Notes: generated by a model not told the origin, from the letters alone. 64,000 nt of DNA from Paenibacillus sp. FSL H8-0548 (GCF_038630985.1 NZ_CP152049.1:6096501-6160500); one strand, 5' to 3'; positions 1-8,371 are shown, counted from the first letter of the stretch. A program made the numbers and translations.

Positions 1-37
1 ATCTGACAAGATCATTCCAAAATTGATGTAGATTCAT
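1..37 (-). CDS. Start of an unidentified gene, cut by window edge
   Basis: Only the first 12 codons (MNLHQFWNDLVR) lie inside the window. An ATG on the minus strand at 37-35 is preceded by a purine-rich AGGAG ribosome binding site at the usual distance, and the frame stays open to the edge. The gene follows the response regulator at 202-1791 in the same direction after a gap of about 165 bp, so it could be a target of that two-component system. Twelve residues are too few to recognise a family, so no function is offered. Confidence 0.4.
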   Translation of the reverse strand, partial: MNLHQFWNDLVR

Positions 38-201
38 CTCTACGCTCCTCTCTACCCTCTGTACGTCTTATTATAAAAGGCAGCAAGGATCAAAAAAATT
101 GTGAGAAACAACTAAAACCAATACTAAATCAACGATTTCATGAAAAACGGCAAATAAATAGCTCATAGTCCAACTGCGACTTGAGCTATACCTAAACATT
201 A

Positions 202-1791
202 TTAAACTTTATTCTTTTTGCGATACTCTCCCGGTGACATTCCGATCAGCTGCTTAAACTGTCTATTGAAATAAATCATGTTTTTATATCCCGCCTGCTC
301 AGCAATTTCATAAATCTTCTTCGTAGGGTCAGCCAGTCGCTCACATACCCGCTCCATGCGCAATTTATTTACATAGTCGCTGAATAAAATATTCGTCTCC
401 GATTTAAACAGTTGTCCTAGATAATTAGGCGTAAAGTCAAAGTGGGCGGCAACCTCATTAAGTGTAATTTTCTGATCCAATCTTTCCTCTACATACGTTG
501 TCATTCGATCGATCAGCTTTCGTTTTTGTCTTTGTTTTTTTAAATAGAGCAGCTCGGATAATTCAAAAAACCTTCTTCTGATCCAGGAGAGAATATCATG
601 CACCGTTTCAAATTCGAACAAAATAAACGGCTGATGGGTCTCCCACTTTAAAATTTCATATAAATGCTCGTTCATTTGCTGCAGATCTGCGTGGAGCTTA
701 GAGGTAATCCGAATAATAAGCTCGTAAATATCATTTTTCTGAGTTAATGGTTTATCGCCGCTAAACAGCTTAATCAAACAATCATCAATCGTCATCAGAT
801 CATATTCAAGCATCGCTTGAAGCATCGTATTGACAACCTCTTCGAAATTCGGTGCCATTGCAGCCTGTGGACACCATTCTGAAGCTCCTTGAATTAACCG
901 ATTTTTGCCCATAATCCATTTAATGCTCAGCGCAGCCTGTGCCTGCCGATAGCAATCATGCAGCTTGTTTACTTCGCTAGTGTACATGCCTGTTCCGATG
1001 GTAATGGTGTGTGAAAAGGTCTGATTGAAGCTCTGCACCAGCTCTTCCAGCAAGGCTGTAAAATATTCCTCTTGAATCGTCGCCAGCAAAACATAGCGGT
1101 AGTCATAGCTTGTCATGATGCTGCCCAAATTGTTATTCAGAACAAAATCCCGGAAATATTGAGTGATGCTGTTCATAAACAAGCGGCGCTCATCCTCCGT
1201 CTTGTCTTTAAACTTCCAAGCGAGATTATCGATCTCTATAATGGCCACAGTAGATCCCCGCTGCAATAGCGGTGTGATAAAGCTATGAATATGTGCCTCG
1301 ACCTGTCCCGGCGTGACGTCATTTAACCACCGCAGCAGCAGCTCCTGATTCACTAGAGTTAAGGTTTCAGATAGAGCCATAACCTCTTTTCGTTCTTCTT
1401 CAATCTTGTTGCAAATCTCAATCAGCATATCGTTAAGCTCGCTGTCATCTACCGGCTTAAGCAAGTAACCGCTTGCATTAAGCTGAATCGCTTCTTTGGC
1501 ATAGCTAAAATCCTGATGGCCGCTAATAAAAATAATTTGCACATCCGGATTGATTTCCTTCGCTTTGCGCGCAAACTCCATTCCAGACATAATCGGCATT
1601 CGAATATCAGACAAAATAAGATCGATTCGCTTCTGCTCCATAATTTTCAGCGCCGAAAACCCGCTCATGGCTGTCCCAACGTCCTGTAGATTCAAATGCT
1701 CGTTGCCGACTACACGACGTCTTAACCACTCTAAATCAACAGCCTCATCATCTACTAATAAAATGCTAATGTCCAAGCTCATATTCCTCAC
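202..1791 (-). CDS. YesN-type response regulator with AraC DNA-binding domain
   Basis: A 529-aa response regulator. Residues about 7-125 form a receiver domain with the acidic pair VDDE and the phospho-acceptor Asp62 in LILSDIRMP, followed by the LKPVDD segment with the conserved lysine. The middle 250 residues are a variable linker, and residues about 425-525 are an AraC-type double helix-turn-helix ending in IGMSPGEYRKK. It should act in the cytoplasm, switching on transcription after phosphorylation by the kinase encoded just upstream. Its ATG overlaps the kinase stop in an ATGA arrangement (1788-1791), implying translational coupling. Proteins of this family usually control carbohydrate uptake or degradation genes; the target here is unknown and may be the gene running off the left edge. 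Confidence 0.9.
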   Translation of the reverse strand: MRNMSLDISILLVDDEAVDLEWLRRRVVGNEHLNLQDVGTAMSGFSALKIMEQKRIDLILSDIRMPIMSGMEFARKAKEINPDVQIIFISGHQDFSYAKEAIQLNASGYLLKPVDDSELNDMLIEICNKIEEERKEVMALSETLTLVNQELLLRWLNDVTPGQVEAHIHSFITPLLQRGSTVAIIEIDNLAWKFKDKTEDERRLFMNSITQYFRDFVLNNNLGSIMTSYDYRYVLLATIQEEYFTALLEELVQSFNQTFSHTITIGTGMYTSEVNKLHDCYRQAQAALSIKWIMGKNRLIQGASEWCPQAAMAPNFEEVVNTMLQAMLEYDLMTIDDCLIKLFSGDKPLTQKNDIYELIIRITSKLHADLQQMNEHLYEILKWETHQPFILFEFETVHDILSWIRRRFFELSELLYLKKQRQKRKLIDRMTTYVEERLDQKITLNEVAAHFDFTPNYLGQLFKSETNILFSDYVNKLRMERVCERLADPTKKIYEIAEQAGYKNMIYFNRQFKQLIGMSPGEYRKKNKV

Positions 1792-3515
1792 TCCTGACGA
1801 ATCTCCTCATTATCAAGCGGAAGTAAAATTTGCACCGTCGTACCTGCTCCATAAATGCTGCCAATGCGAATGCCAAAATCGCTGCCGTATCTGAGCTTGA
1901 TTCGCTCCTCTACATTTTTCAATCCGTAGCCGTCTGATTCCGTCGTATTAAACAGCATTTTTTTCAACGTTTCCGGTCTCATTCCAATGCCGTTATCAAT
2001 AATTTTTAATTCAATTCGGTTGTCTAAACGCCTGCCGGTAATCCGAATGGCGATCGATTCTCCAAACCAGGCATGTTTAAATATATTTTCTACGAAGGGC
2101 TGAAGAATTAGCTTAATAACAGTTTCCTGCACAATATCAGGCTCAATGTCAAAATAAACCTTAAACGAATCCGCATACTTTACTCGTTGAATATCAAGGT
2201 AAGCTTCCACCTGCTCCAGCTCTTCTTCAAGCGAAATATAAGCATTCCCTCCATTTAACGTTAATCGATAAAATTTAGAGAGCGCTTTGACCATCCTCGT
2301 AACCTTGTCGACCTCCCCTAAATTAGCCAGGCTTCCGATGGTCGATAACGTATTGTACAGAAAATGCGGGCTAATTTGAGCTTGAAGCACATCGAGCTCC
2401 GCCTGCTTTTTCTGAAGCCCCTGTACATAAACATTTTTAATGAGATCTTGAATACTAATGGCCATCTTATTAAAGGAATCAGCAATATGAACAAATTCAT
2501 CATTCCCGGTAAACCCAATTCTTTTGTGAAAATTACCTTCCTGGAAGGATTGGACTAAGGTCACAATACGCTTCATTTTTTTGCCTGATACACGAGCGAC
2601 AATAAATCCAATGAATGCCATCACTAGAAAGCTAATTAAACAAACGGTCCCAATTGCCCTCTGCATTCTGCTGGCATCCTTATTCAAATAGGATTGCGGA
2701 ACCAATGACTCGATCACGAAGCTTGTCCCCGCAATTTGTTCTCTTACACTCAGGTATGCGCTTTCGCTTGCTTGCTCATCAATCGTTCCTCGTTCATATA
2801 ATACGGAATCTAAGGCTGTATCAATTAATCGAAGGCTCATGCCTTGCTCAATTGGAAAGGCATCAAAATTGCCTAATAATTCATCAAACCGAGCAGTAAC
2901 ACGCACATAGCCTATCGTAGAGGAAAGACCGCTTGACGATACTAGCTTTCGAAAATGCGAAATATTATTATGCTGTTGATCCGTATCAATTTGCAGCCAA
3001 AGATTATCCTGGTTGGCGCCTGCAATAGCTTTATACCACTCACTATTCTCTATGCTATGGTGCGAGAGCACATAGTAATCACGTCTATGAATCGGAGTCG
3101 CCATATTATCACCGGGAACCTCAAGCATGCTTTCATTCACCGTGTAGAGCACGAGTCTGATATTATTTCCATACAGCTGAAGCGGAGCTTTCATTTGCGG
3201 AATAATATCATCTTTCATTTTGAGCATAACTCCTAGCTCATCCCCTTCAAACTGAAGAGCATTTTGAAAGGTGAGACTGGTAAACAGTGTATTCGACATT
3301 CGCTGAATTTCATCCATCTGGTATTCAATATTGCTCTTCGCCTGCTTCATAGCCGTTCGAATATTCGTTTCGGCCATCTCCGTTCTAGACTGAATAAGCA
3401 TCGTATAGGATATGTATCCAATTAACAAGTCTGTCAGCAATACTAGAATAAGATAAGGAATCATGACCTTATACGTGAATGGAATATAGAGCTTTTTAGG
3501 TATGAGTCTCTTCAT
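1788..3515 (-). CDS. YesM-type sensor histidine kinase
   Basis: A 575-aa membrane kinase of the YesM (HPK7) type. It has one N-terminal membrane segment (about residues 15-40), a large extracellular sensing region, a second membrane segment around 285-308, a HAMP linker, and a His_kinase domain with the phospho-acceptor His384 in QISPHFLYNTL. A HATPase domain follows, with the N box (LQPFVENIFKH) and G1 box (DNGIGM). It would sense an extracellular ligand, probably a sugar or sugar-binding protein, and phosphorylate the AraC-type regulator at 202-1791, with which it overlaps by 4 bp. The start at 3515 has a GGGGGATA ribosome binding site. The ligand is not visible from sequence. Confidence 0.9.
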   Translation of the reverse strand: MKRLIPKKLYIPFTYKVMIPYLILVLLTDLLIGYISYTMLIQSRTEMAETNIRTAMKQAKSNIEYQMDEIQRMSNTLFTSLTFQNALQFEGDELGVMLKMKDDIIPQMKAPLQLYGNNIRLVLYTVNESMLEVPGDNMATPIHRRDYYVLSHHSIENSEWYKAIAGANQDNLWLQIDTDQQHNNISHFRKLVSSSGLSSTIGYVRVTARFDELLGNFDAFPIEQGMSLRLIDTALDSVLYERGTIDEQASESAYLSVREQIAGTSFVIESLVPQSYLNKDASRMQRAIGTVCLISFLVMAFIGFIVARVSGKKMKRIVTLVQSFQEGNFHKRIGFTGNDEFVHIADSFNKMAISIQDLIKNVYVQGLQKKQAELDVLQAQISPHFLYNTLSTIGSLANLGEVDKVTRMVKALSKFYRLTLNGGNAYISLEEELEQVEAYLDIQRVKYADSFKVYFDIEPDIVQETVIKLILQPFVENIFKHAWFGESIAIRITGRRLDNRIELKIIDNGIGMRPETLKKMLFNTTESDGYGLKNVEERIKLRYGSDFGIRIGSIYGAGTTVQILLPLDNEEIRQE

Positions 3516-3692
3516 TATCCCCCGCCTTTGATCAGCAATCTTATATGGTGAAAATCATCCATTAAGGTACGTTCAATTTTAATTAATGTAAAGTTAATTA
3601 TACATAATGTACAATTAACCATTTATATCATCAAGTTAAATATACAAAAATCAAGCCAAACAATGCCTAGTAGAGCAGTGTATCAACGGTAA

Positions 3693-3718
3693 AAGGCCTC
3701 CCTGCAAAGGGAGGCCTT
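3693..3718 (-). terminator. Intrinsic terminator after the SDR gene
   Basis: A perfect 11-bp stem (AAGGCCTCCCT / AGGGAGGCCTT) with a GCAA or TTGC loop. Read on the minus strand it is followed by a short T run, placing it 15 bp beyond the stop of the SDR gene. It also separates that gene from the kinase promoter region at 3516-3690, which is AT-rich and shows no gene. Confidence 0.8.
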
Positions 3719-3732
3719 CTACGAACCGTATG

Positions 3733-4497
3733 TTAAAGAACCATGCCACCGGAAGCTTCTATTCTCTGGGCGTTCAGCCAGCTCATCTCCGTTGTACATA
3801 AAGAAGCGATGACGCCTCCGATATCTTGGGGCTCGCCGACCCTGCCCAATGCTGTTTTCGAACTTATGAATGCGTTCACTTCCGAGTTATCCCGTACCCT
3901 GCCGCCTGAGAAGTCCGTAGCGATCGCTCCGGGAGCGATCGTATTCACCCGGATGCCTCTATGGCCCCATTCCTTCGCCATATAGCGAGTCAGTACCTCA
4001 ACGGCGCCCTTCATGGCCGCATAGGCGCCATTGCCTTCGAAAGAAAATCGGGTCAACCCCGAGGAAATGTTGACGATTCCGCCATTGTCGGCAATAAGCG
4101 GCAGCAGCTTCTGCGTCAGGAAGAATACACCCTTGAAGTTTACGTTCATCAGGCTGTCGAACTGTTCTTCCGTCGTGCTCGCAATGGGAGCGTTCACGCC
4201 GAAGCCAGCGTTGTTGACGAGATAATCGATCCTATCCCGACCCCACGTCGACTGAAGCACATCAGACAGCCGAGAGACAAAATGGTCAAAGGAAGCGACC
4301 CTTCCTGCGTCAAACTGAAGTGCAGCCGCCTTACGTCCACCGCGCTCGATCTCTTGAACGACCGTATCCGCATGGTCTTTCTCCTTATAGTAGGTGACGA
4401 TGACATCGATTCCTTTTCGGGACAACGCTAATGCCGCATTTCGGCCAAGTCCCCGACTCCCGCCAGTTACTAAGGCTATTTTCGTTTGCTTTTCCAC
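3733..4497 (-). CDS. SDR-family NAD(P)-dependent oxidoreductase
   Basis: A 254-aa classical short-chain dehydrogenase/reductase. It has the cofactor-binding glycine motif TGGSRGLG near residue 12, the NNAGFG motif, the catalytic Ser in VNISSG, and the catalytic YxxxK in AYAAMKGAVEVL. It should reduce or oxidise a small carbonyl or alcohol in the cytoplasm; the substrate cannot be told. It is divergent from a MerR-type regulator and has a promoter with a 19-bp spacer that spans a MerR-type operator, so it is probably the target activated by that regulator. Length is normal for the family. Confidence 0.9.
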   Translation of the reverse strand: MEKQTKIALVTGGSRGLGRNAALALSRKGIDVIVTYYKEKDHADTVVQEIERGGRKAAALQFDAGRVASFDHFVSRLSDVLQSTWGRDRIDYLVNNAGFGVNAPIASTTEEQFDSLMNVNFKGVFFLTQKLLPLIADNGGIVNISSGLTRFSFEGNGAYAAMKGAVEVLTRYMAKEWGHRGIRVNTIAPGAIATDFSGGRVRDNSEVNAFISSKTALGRVGEPQDIGGVIASLCTTEMSWLNAQRIEASGGMVL

Positions 4498-4529
4498 GGT
4501 GATCTCTCCATTCCTGTTACATAATAGGC

Positions 4530-4558
4530 TTGAACTGCCACAGTAAGTAGCCTATACT
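4530..4558 (+). promoter_or_regulatory. merR promoter
   Basis: TTGAAC at 4530-4535 and TATACT at 4553-4558 are separated by exactly 17 bp, a good sigma-A promoter reading towards the MerR gene. Its -10 box lies one base from the -10 box of the divergent SDR promoter, and the MerR operator begins about 10 bp downstream, which suggests autorepression. Confidence 0.65.
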
Positions 4559-4559
4559 C

Positions 4560-4590
4560 AGGATATTACTTAGAGTTCTATCGAAGTCAA
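4560..4590 (-). promoter_or_regulatory. MerR-type promoter and operator for the SDR gene
   Basis: On the minus strand, TTGACT (4590-4585) and TATCCT (4565-4560) are separated by 19 bp. This over-long spacer is typical of promoters activated by MerR-family proteins through DNA distortion. A 20-bp imperfect palindrome (ACTTAGAGTTCTATCGAAGT, 4568-4587) fills the spacer. The site is seen directly; its use by the adjacent regulator is inferred. Confidence 0.75.
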
Positions 4591-4628
4591 GGGAAATGCT
4601 CGCTTTTTTTCGAGTGGAGGGAATGAAC

Positions 4629-4994
4629 ATGTATACGATTAATCAAGTGGCCCAATTATTCGATATTTCCGCTCATACACTACGTTTCTACGACAAGGAA
4701 GGATTGCTGCCCTTTGTTTCTAGGAATAAATCCGGCAACCGCACGTTTTCGGACAGAGATCTGGAGATGATCAAACTTATTTGCTGCTTAAAAAATACAG
4801 GAATGCCGATTAAAGAAATAAAGCGGTACGTCGACATGTTCATGCATGGAATTGAGACCGCGGCTTCACGTAAGCAAATGATGAAGGATCACCGCAGGGA
4901 AGTGCTGCGGCAGATCGACGATTTAAAGAAAAACCTGAACCTCATCGACCTGAAAATTACCTACTACGAATCCGATGGCATTCATTCTACTTAA
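4629..4994 (+). CDS. MerR-family transcriptional regulator
   Basis: A small MerR-type regulator of 121 aa from the preferred start. The N-terminal winged helix-turn-helix reads MYTINQVAQLFDIS, then HTLRFYDKEGLLPF, and a C-terminal dimerisation coiled coil covers about residues 75-115. The ATG at 4629 is chosen over upstream starts because GGAGGG (4616-4621) lies 7 bp before it. No cysteine-rich or long ligand-binding domain is present, so the inducer may be a reactive small molecule, as in AdhR/YfmP-like members. The gene is divergent from the SDR gene, whose promoter carries a matching operator. Confidence 0.9.
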   Translation: MYTINQVAQLFDISAHTLRFYDKEGLLPFVSRNKSGNRTFSDRDLEMIKLICCLKNTGMPIKEIKRYVDMFMHGIETAASRKQMMKDHRREVLRQIDDLKKNLNLIDLKITYYESDGIHST

Positions 4995-5002
4995 GCGTGC
5001 TT

Positions 5003-5022
5003 ACTTAGAGTAATCTCTAAGT
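5003..5022. promoter_or_regulatory. Second copy of the MerR-type palindrome
   Basis: ACTTAGAG-TAAT-CTCTAAGT is a perfect 8+8 bp palindrome starting 9 bp after the merR stop codon. Its left half is identical to the left half of the operator at 4568-4587, so it may be a second binding site of the same regulator. No promoter with a suitable spacer is evident around it. Confidence 0.5.
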
Positions 5023-5066
5023 ATTTGTTCGACTTCTTTTGGTAGTGCCCCGGCTACACACTCCAT

Positions 5067-5111
5067 AAAAAATAATGACTACCGGGTGTTTCCCGGCAGC
5101 CATTATTTTTT
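5067..5111 (+). terminator. Bidirectional intrinsic terminator after merR
   Basis: A long hairpin whose arms run from an A-rich tract (AAAAAATAATG) to a T-rich tract (CATTATTTTTT), with an inner ACCGGG/CCCGGC stem and a TGTTT loop. It can end transcription from merR and, on the other strand, from the racemase operon. Confidence 0.75.
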
Positions 5112-5154
5112 CGATGAGAGATCCTTGTCTATGCTTCAGTTGCCTTTACGAATC

Positions 5155-5198
5155 ATCAATATTAGACACGCCACATGTATGGAGTGTCTAATATTGAT
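5155..5198. repeat. Perfect 15-bp inverted repeat with inner stem
   Basis: The arms 5155-5169 and 5184-5198 are perfect reverse complements (ATCAATATTAGACAC). The 14-nt loop contains a further CCA/TGG pair. There is no T tract, so it is not a plain terminator. It lies in the 301-bp gene-free stretch between merR (stop 4994) and the racemase gene (stop 5296), which otherwise holds only the palindrome at 5003 and the terminator at 5067. Confidence 0.7.
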
Positions 5199-5295
5199 GG
5201 TAAGTGTGGCCGCAACTTGTAATAAGAATTTTGCTATTCGTGTGAGATCAATAAAGCAAGCTTGCACAATCCCATCTTGCTTCACAAAAGCAACA

Positions 5296-6378
5296 CTATC
5301 TTTCGCCCACGCTGGTATATTGCTTGATTACGTATGGGGAAGTCATTGCAGAAAGCAATGCCCCGTAGTTGAGAGAGAATCTTACCTCGTCTCCTACTTT
5401 CAAATCTGTCCTTTTCAAATCAAGAATGGTATGATCGCTGCTAGAGCCAAGTATGTCAATGTCATCTTCCGGCTGCAATCCGGTTACGAGCACATCCTGA
5501 GAACCAACGCTAACAATACCACGTCTCATTGGTCCGCTATTCTGAAATCGGTGTTGATTTCCGAAAGCATCCTGACCTAGTTCCCCATAAGGCTCAGATG
5601 GCTTTATTTTCGCTTCAATTACTTCAGCGACGAATGTAAATGCATCCGTATATAACCCAGGAATGATCTTTCTTTCAATTGGCTCGCATCCCAAATATAT
5701 CGATTCGCCTAATCTTACATTATTGATGTTGCCAATGCTTTCAGCAGCTATGAACCAATCGTAATTAGCCGAATTCCCCCCCGAAACAAAAGATAAGGGC
5801 AGTGAAAACTTATTTTCAATTTCGGTTGAAAGCAACGAAAGCTGCTGCATATTTTGCTCGCTCGGTTTGACACCTCCAAAACATGCAAAACTCGCTCCAA
5901 TACCAACCATCTCAATTCCCGGTAGTCTCAATACTTCCCGAATGAATTCCTCAATATCATCCGGCATAATTCCTTCCCGCAAATCTCCCAATTCAACCAT
6001 CAGAATGATTTTATGTAAGGTATCGTATTTTGTCGCAGCTACTGAAAGGGCTTTGATTACAGACAACTCTGTATTCATGCTAATTTCAGCGTATTTAATG
6101 ACCATGTCTATTTCGCTTAAAGCCGGTGTTCTAAGCAAAACCAACTGTGCTCTTATATTTGCTTCGCGCAAGCTCTTCAAATTTTGTATCTTAGAATCAG
6201 CTAGCGTATGGATTCCATTGTTGACTAGAACTTCTGCGATCGCATTACTACCGCAAACAGCCTTGGTTACTCCCATGATTCCGATGCCTTTTGAATTGTA
6301 TAATTCTTTCAGTACAGTTGCATTATGTGCAATTTTCGCAAGATCAATCTCAATTCTAGGCGTAACCAGTTCAATCAT
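5296..6378 (-). CDS. PLP-dependent alanine/ornithine racemase-family enzyme
   Basis: A 360-aa fold-type III PLP enzyme, N-terminal alanine racemase-like barrel plus C-terminal beta domain. The PLP lysine is visible in GVTKAVCGS near residue 40, and RLGESIYLG and VSGGNSAN match cofactor-phosphate-binding segments of the ornithine/alanine racemase branch. It probably racemises or epimerises an amino acid in the cytoplasm. The start at 6378 is chosen because it overlaps the stop of the upstream DUF1611 gene in ATGA (6375-6378), as expected for a coupled pair; an extension to 6453 would run into that gene. The exact amino acid is unknown; it is not a standard cell-wall Alr by sequence feel. Confidence 0.8.
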   Translation of the reverse strand: MIELVTPRIEIDLAKIAHNATVLKELYNSKGIGIMGVTKAVCGSNAIAEVLVNNGIHTLADSKIQNLKSLREANIRAQLVLLRTPALSEIDMVIKYAEISMNTELSVIKALSVAATKYDTLHKIILMVELGDLREGIMPDDIEEFIREVLRLPGIEMVGIGASFACFGGVKPSEQNMQQLSLLSTEIENKFSLPLSFVSGGNSANYDWFIAAESIGNINNVRLGESIYLGCEPIERKIIPGLYTDAFTFVAEVIEAKIKPSEPYGELGQDAFGNQHRFQNSGPMRRGIVSVGSQDVLVTGLQPEDDIDILGSSSDHTILDLKRTDLKVGDEVRFSLNYGALLSAMTSPYVIKQYTSVGER

Positions 6379-7463
6379 TCTACAGTTACCTGCTTCGCTT
6401 TCTTGCTCAATTGCGGATATCTTTCCACAATGCTTGCGATTAGCTTGTCGCAACCGTGCTTAAGGACGTCCGTCGCCGGAATTTTGAATTGTTGTTCATA
6501 TTCGGCAACAGCCGTATCTATCTCATTATCCGACATATTCTCATGGTTAATGGTAATGGCGATGACCTGTGACTTCGAGAACATTTCAATCAGTTCGATT
6601 TCATCTTCCAGCTTAGGCATTTTCATAAAGTCGAAGTCGCCCAGGTTTTCCCGTTTGGGGGCATGCTGAACGATGATCGCCCCAGGACGCGCTCCCCTAA
6701 TGATGCCGCAGGAACTAATATACGCCGGATGGCTCATCGCGCCTTGTCCTTCAATAATGATGATGTCAGGGCGCTCATTTTCGTAAGCTTTGACAACCTC
6801 TTTTTCAATTTCACCGATCATAAACTGAAACGGGATTGCGTCAATGGCAACACCGTATTTCGCCCCTTGTATGAGTCCCGTTTGCCCTGTTGCCACGAAT
6901 GCAGCATTATATCCTTGATCAATTAGTGCCTTTACCAGTAGAACCGATGTTGTTCTTTTGCCAATCGCGCCATCCGTACCGAGTACTGCAACAACAGGCG
7001 TTGGAACATTGAATATTTTTCCTGAGAATATACCCATATCTGCTTTTTCAGGCGGTTTTCTGATATCAAGCATTTGAACATTATTTTCAGCAGCAGACTT
7101 AACAAATTCTTTATCATCAGTAAAAAATTGCTGCAAAGGATTAACAATATTCATTCCTTGTTCCATTGCTTCGAAAATGATAGCCCTTTCATCTTCTTTC
7201 AGAAAGGCATCCGCGGGGGCAATCCCATAAATAAAATGGTCGGGTACTTTGGTCAAGGATTTAATTGCATGAACGAGACTTGAAAACACTAGAATTCCGT
7301 TCTTTTGTCCTTCAATATATTCACCAGCATCGATACCAGCCTTTGTGCTGTCAACCACGCCGACAATCTGATATTTCTTTGAATTTCTAACTAGCCCGTT
7401 TGCTGTCTTTCCATCCATCGTACCAAAATTTCCTTCACAATAAATAATCGCTGTTTCTCTCAT
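6375..7463 (-). CDS. DUF1611 (DgcN-like) family protein
   Basis: A 362-aa protein of the DUF1611 family. The N-terminal half has a Rossmann-like fold (VGVVDSTKAG), and the C-terminal half a P-loop-like nucleotide-binding motif, LGTDGAIGKRT (about residue 165), with IIIEGQGAMSHPAY further on, as in dethiobiotin-synthetase-like folds. Members called DgcN have been described as N-acetylating enzymes in D-glutamate use; whether that applies here is inference. The ATG at 7463 has GGGAGGA 8 bp upstream; an extended frame to 7508 has no such site. It is the first gene of a two-gene operon with the amino-acid racemase, so the pair probably handles a D-amino acid. Confidence 0.8.
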   Translation of the reverse strand: MRETAIIYCEGNFGTMDGKTANGLVRNSKKYQIVGVVDSTKAGIDAGEYIEGQKNGILVFSSLVHAIKSLTKVPDHFIYGIAPADAFLKEDERAIIFEAMEQGMNIVNPLQQFFTDDKEFVKSAAENNVQMLDIRKPPEKADMGIFSGKIFNVPTPVVAVLGTDGAIGKRTTSVLLVKALIDQGYNAAFVATGQTGLIQGAKYGVAIDAIPFQFMIGEIEKEVVKAYENERPDIIIIEGQGAMSHPAYISSCGIIRGARPGAIIVQHAPKRENLGDFDFMKMPKLEDEIELIEMFSKSQVIAITINHENMSDNEIDTAVAEYEQQFKIPATDVLKHGCDKLIASIVERYPQLSKKAKQVTVE

Positions 7464-7509
7464 AACGAATTTCCTCCCAAAATCAATTCCTCTTAAATAT
7501 TCGACCACT

Positions 7510-7535
7510 ATTATAAGTAAGTGTTATTAACTTAC
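7510..7535 (-). promoter_or_regulatory. Putative promoter -10 and operator of the DUF1611 operon
   Basis: TATAAT on the minus strand (7515-7510) lies 46 bp before the start codon. Directly upstream is a perfect inverted repeat GTAAGT-N7-ACTTAC (7517-7535) overlapping the place of the -35 box, for which no good match is seen. This suggests an activator or repressor site controlling the racemase operon; the regulator is unknown. Confidence 0.45.
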
Positions 7536-7797
7536 CACAAACTGGAGAAAATAAATACTTTTGCATAATATACGATCCGCAATAATAATGGGAAAGCACA
7601 CGTTATCTCCTTTTTTTATCGCTGGGAATCCAGCTTCGAATCATCTTCACATGATAAACAAAAACGGGACCGTAAGTTTCCAAATTTAACACTTATTCCT
7701 GGACTTCGTTAAAATGCTTTTTCAAAGATACGATACTGTTATGTTGAAAAACCTTTAGCAGCTTAACCCTGCTTCCTATCATGCCATTTTATTCCCA

Positions 7798-7896
7798 ATC
7801 ATAATCGCTTCTCCATATAGTCCTCTGGGACAAGGATACCTGACTGGACAAACTAAAAAGTTCGAGAATTTGGCAGAGGATGATTACAGGCGGTAT
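7798..7896 (+). pseudogene. Aldo/keto reductase remnant
   Basis: The plus strand encodes about 33 residues including SPYSPLGQGYLTG and FENLAEDDYRR, a strong match to the segment of aldo/keto reductases (YSPLGRGFLTG...DDYRR). No start, no further homology on either side and no open frame of useful length: a fragment. Its right end touches the EAL remnant on the opposite strand. The flanking stretch 7536-7797 shows nothing recognisable. Confidence 0.65.
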
Positions 7897-8062
7897 TCAA
7901 TCAAAAAGGTGTATTGTTCAAAAGTTTCCACGCCCTCAGCAACGACACTCATTTCCAGCGTTTTGGCTAAACTTATGATACTTTGGATGATGCTTTTATT
8001 TACTGAATCTGTTAATCTCTCCTGAACAAATGATTTATCGATTTTCAGTGTATCTACCTTTA
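7888..8062 (-). pseudogene. EAL-domain (cyclic di-GMP phosphodiesterase) remnant
   Basis: The minus strand reads VDTLKIDKSFVQERL, then SIIQSIISLAKTLEMSV and VAEGVETFEQ, the unmistakable middle-to-late portion of an EAL phosphodiesterase domain. The EAL signature itself and the rest of the protein are missing, and no start is present, so this is a fragment. It abuts the aldo/keto reductase remnant on one side and a recombinase-like remnant on the other. The remaining stretch to 8296 shows no other recognisable coding remnant. Confidence 0.8.
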
Positions 8063-8122
8063 TTCGAATTCGGAGAAGGCGGATAACAAAGTCAACATCA
8101 ACTTGCCCGTTGTCGAACTAAA
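8063..8122 (-). pseudogene. Probable serine-recombinase remnant
   Basis: The minus strand encodes about 20 residues ending TTGKLMLTLLSAFSEFE, resembling the stretch of resolvase/invertase catalytic domains that ends in ...LAEFER. The frame stops exactly where the EAL remnant begins. The match is short, so the call is tentative, but a recombinase scrap beside other gene scraps fits a collapsed mobile or integration region. Confidence 0.45.
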
Positions 8123-8296
8123 ATCTCGCTGCTCCCACTCCGACAGCATCCATTTCGGAACAACGGAAACGGGAATAATATTGGTACGAAATCTTCATCC
8201 AGATCAGAGTGGGAGGAAGGATGGTCGCAAGACGAGCTCAACGTGCATACCTGATATCTTTATTTATAAGAACAGATAAACACATTTTCCCGACAA

Positions 8297-8327
8297 CAAA
8301 AACCTTCCTGAAAAAAGCTTCAGGAAG
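8297..8327 (-). terminator. Terminator after the SLH/ice-binding gene
   Basis: A 9-bp stem (CTTCCTGAA / TTCAGGAAG), followed on the minus strand by GGTTTTTG. It lies 45 bp past the stop of the gene at 8372. Confidence 0.65.
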
Positions 8328-8371
8328 ACCTCCGAATATGCTTATATGGAAGTTTACATCACACTGCAAAC

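Noticed and set aside
5086..5580. 164-codon plus-strand frame
   Set aside because: Starts inside a terminator hairpin and runs antisense into the racemase gene; no family resemblance.
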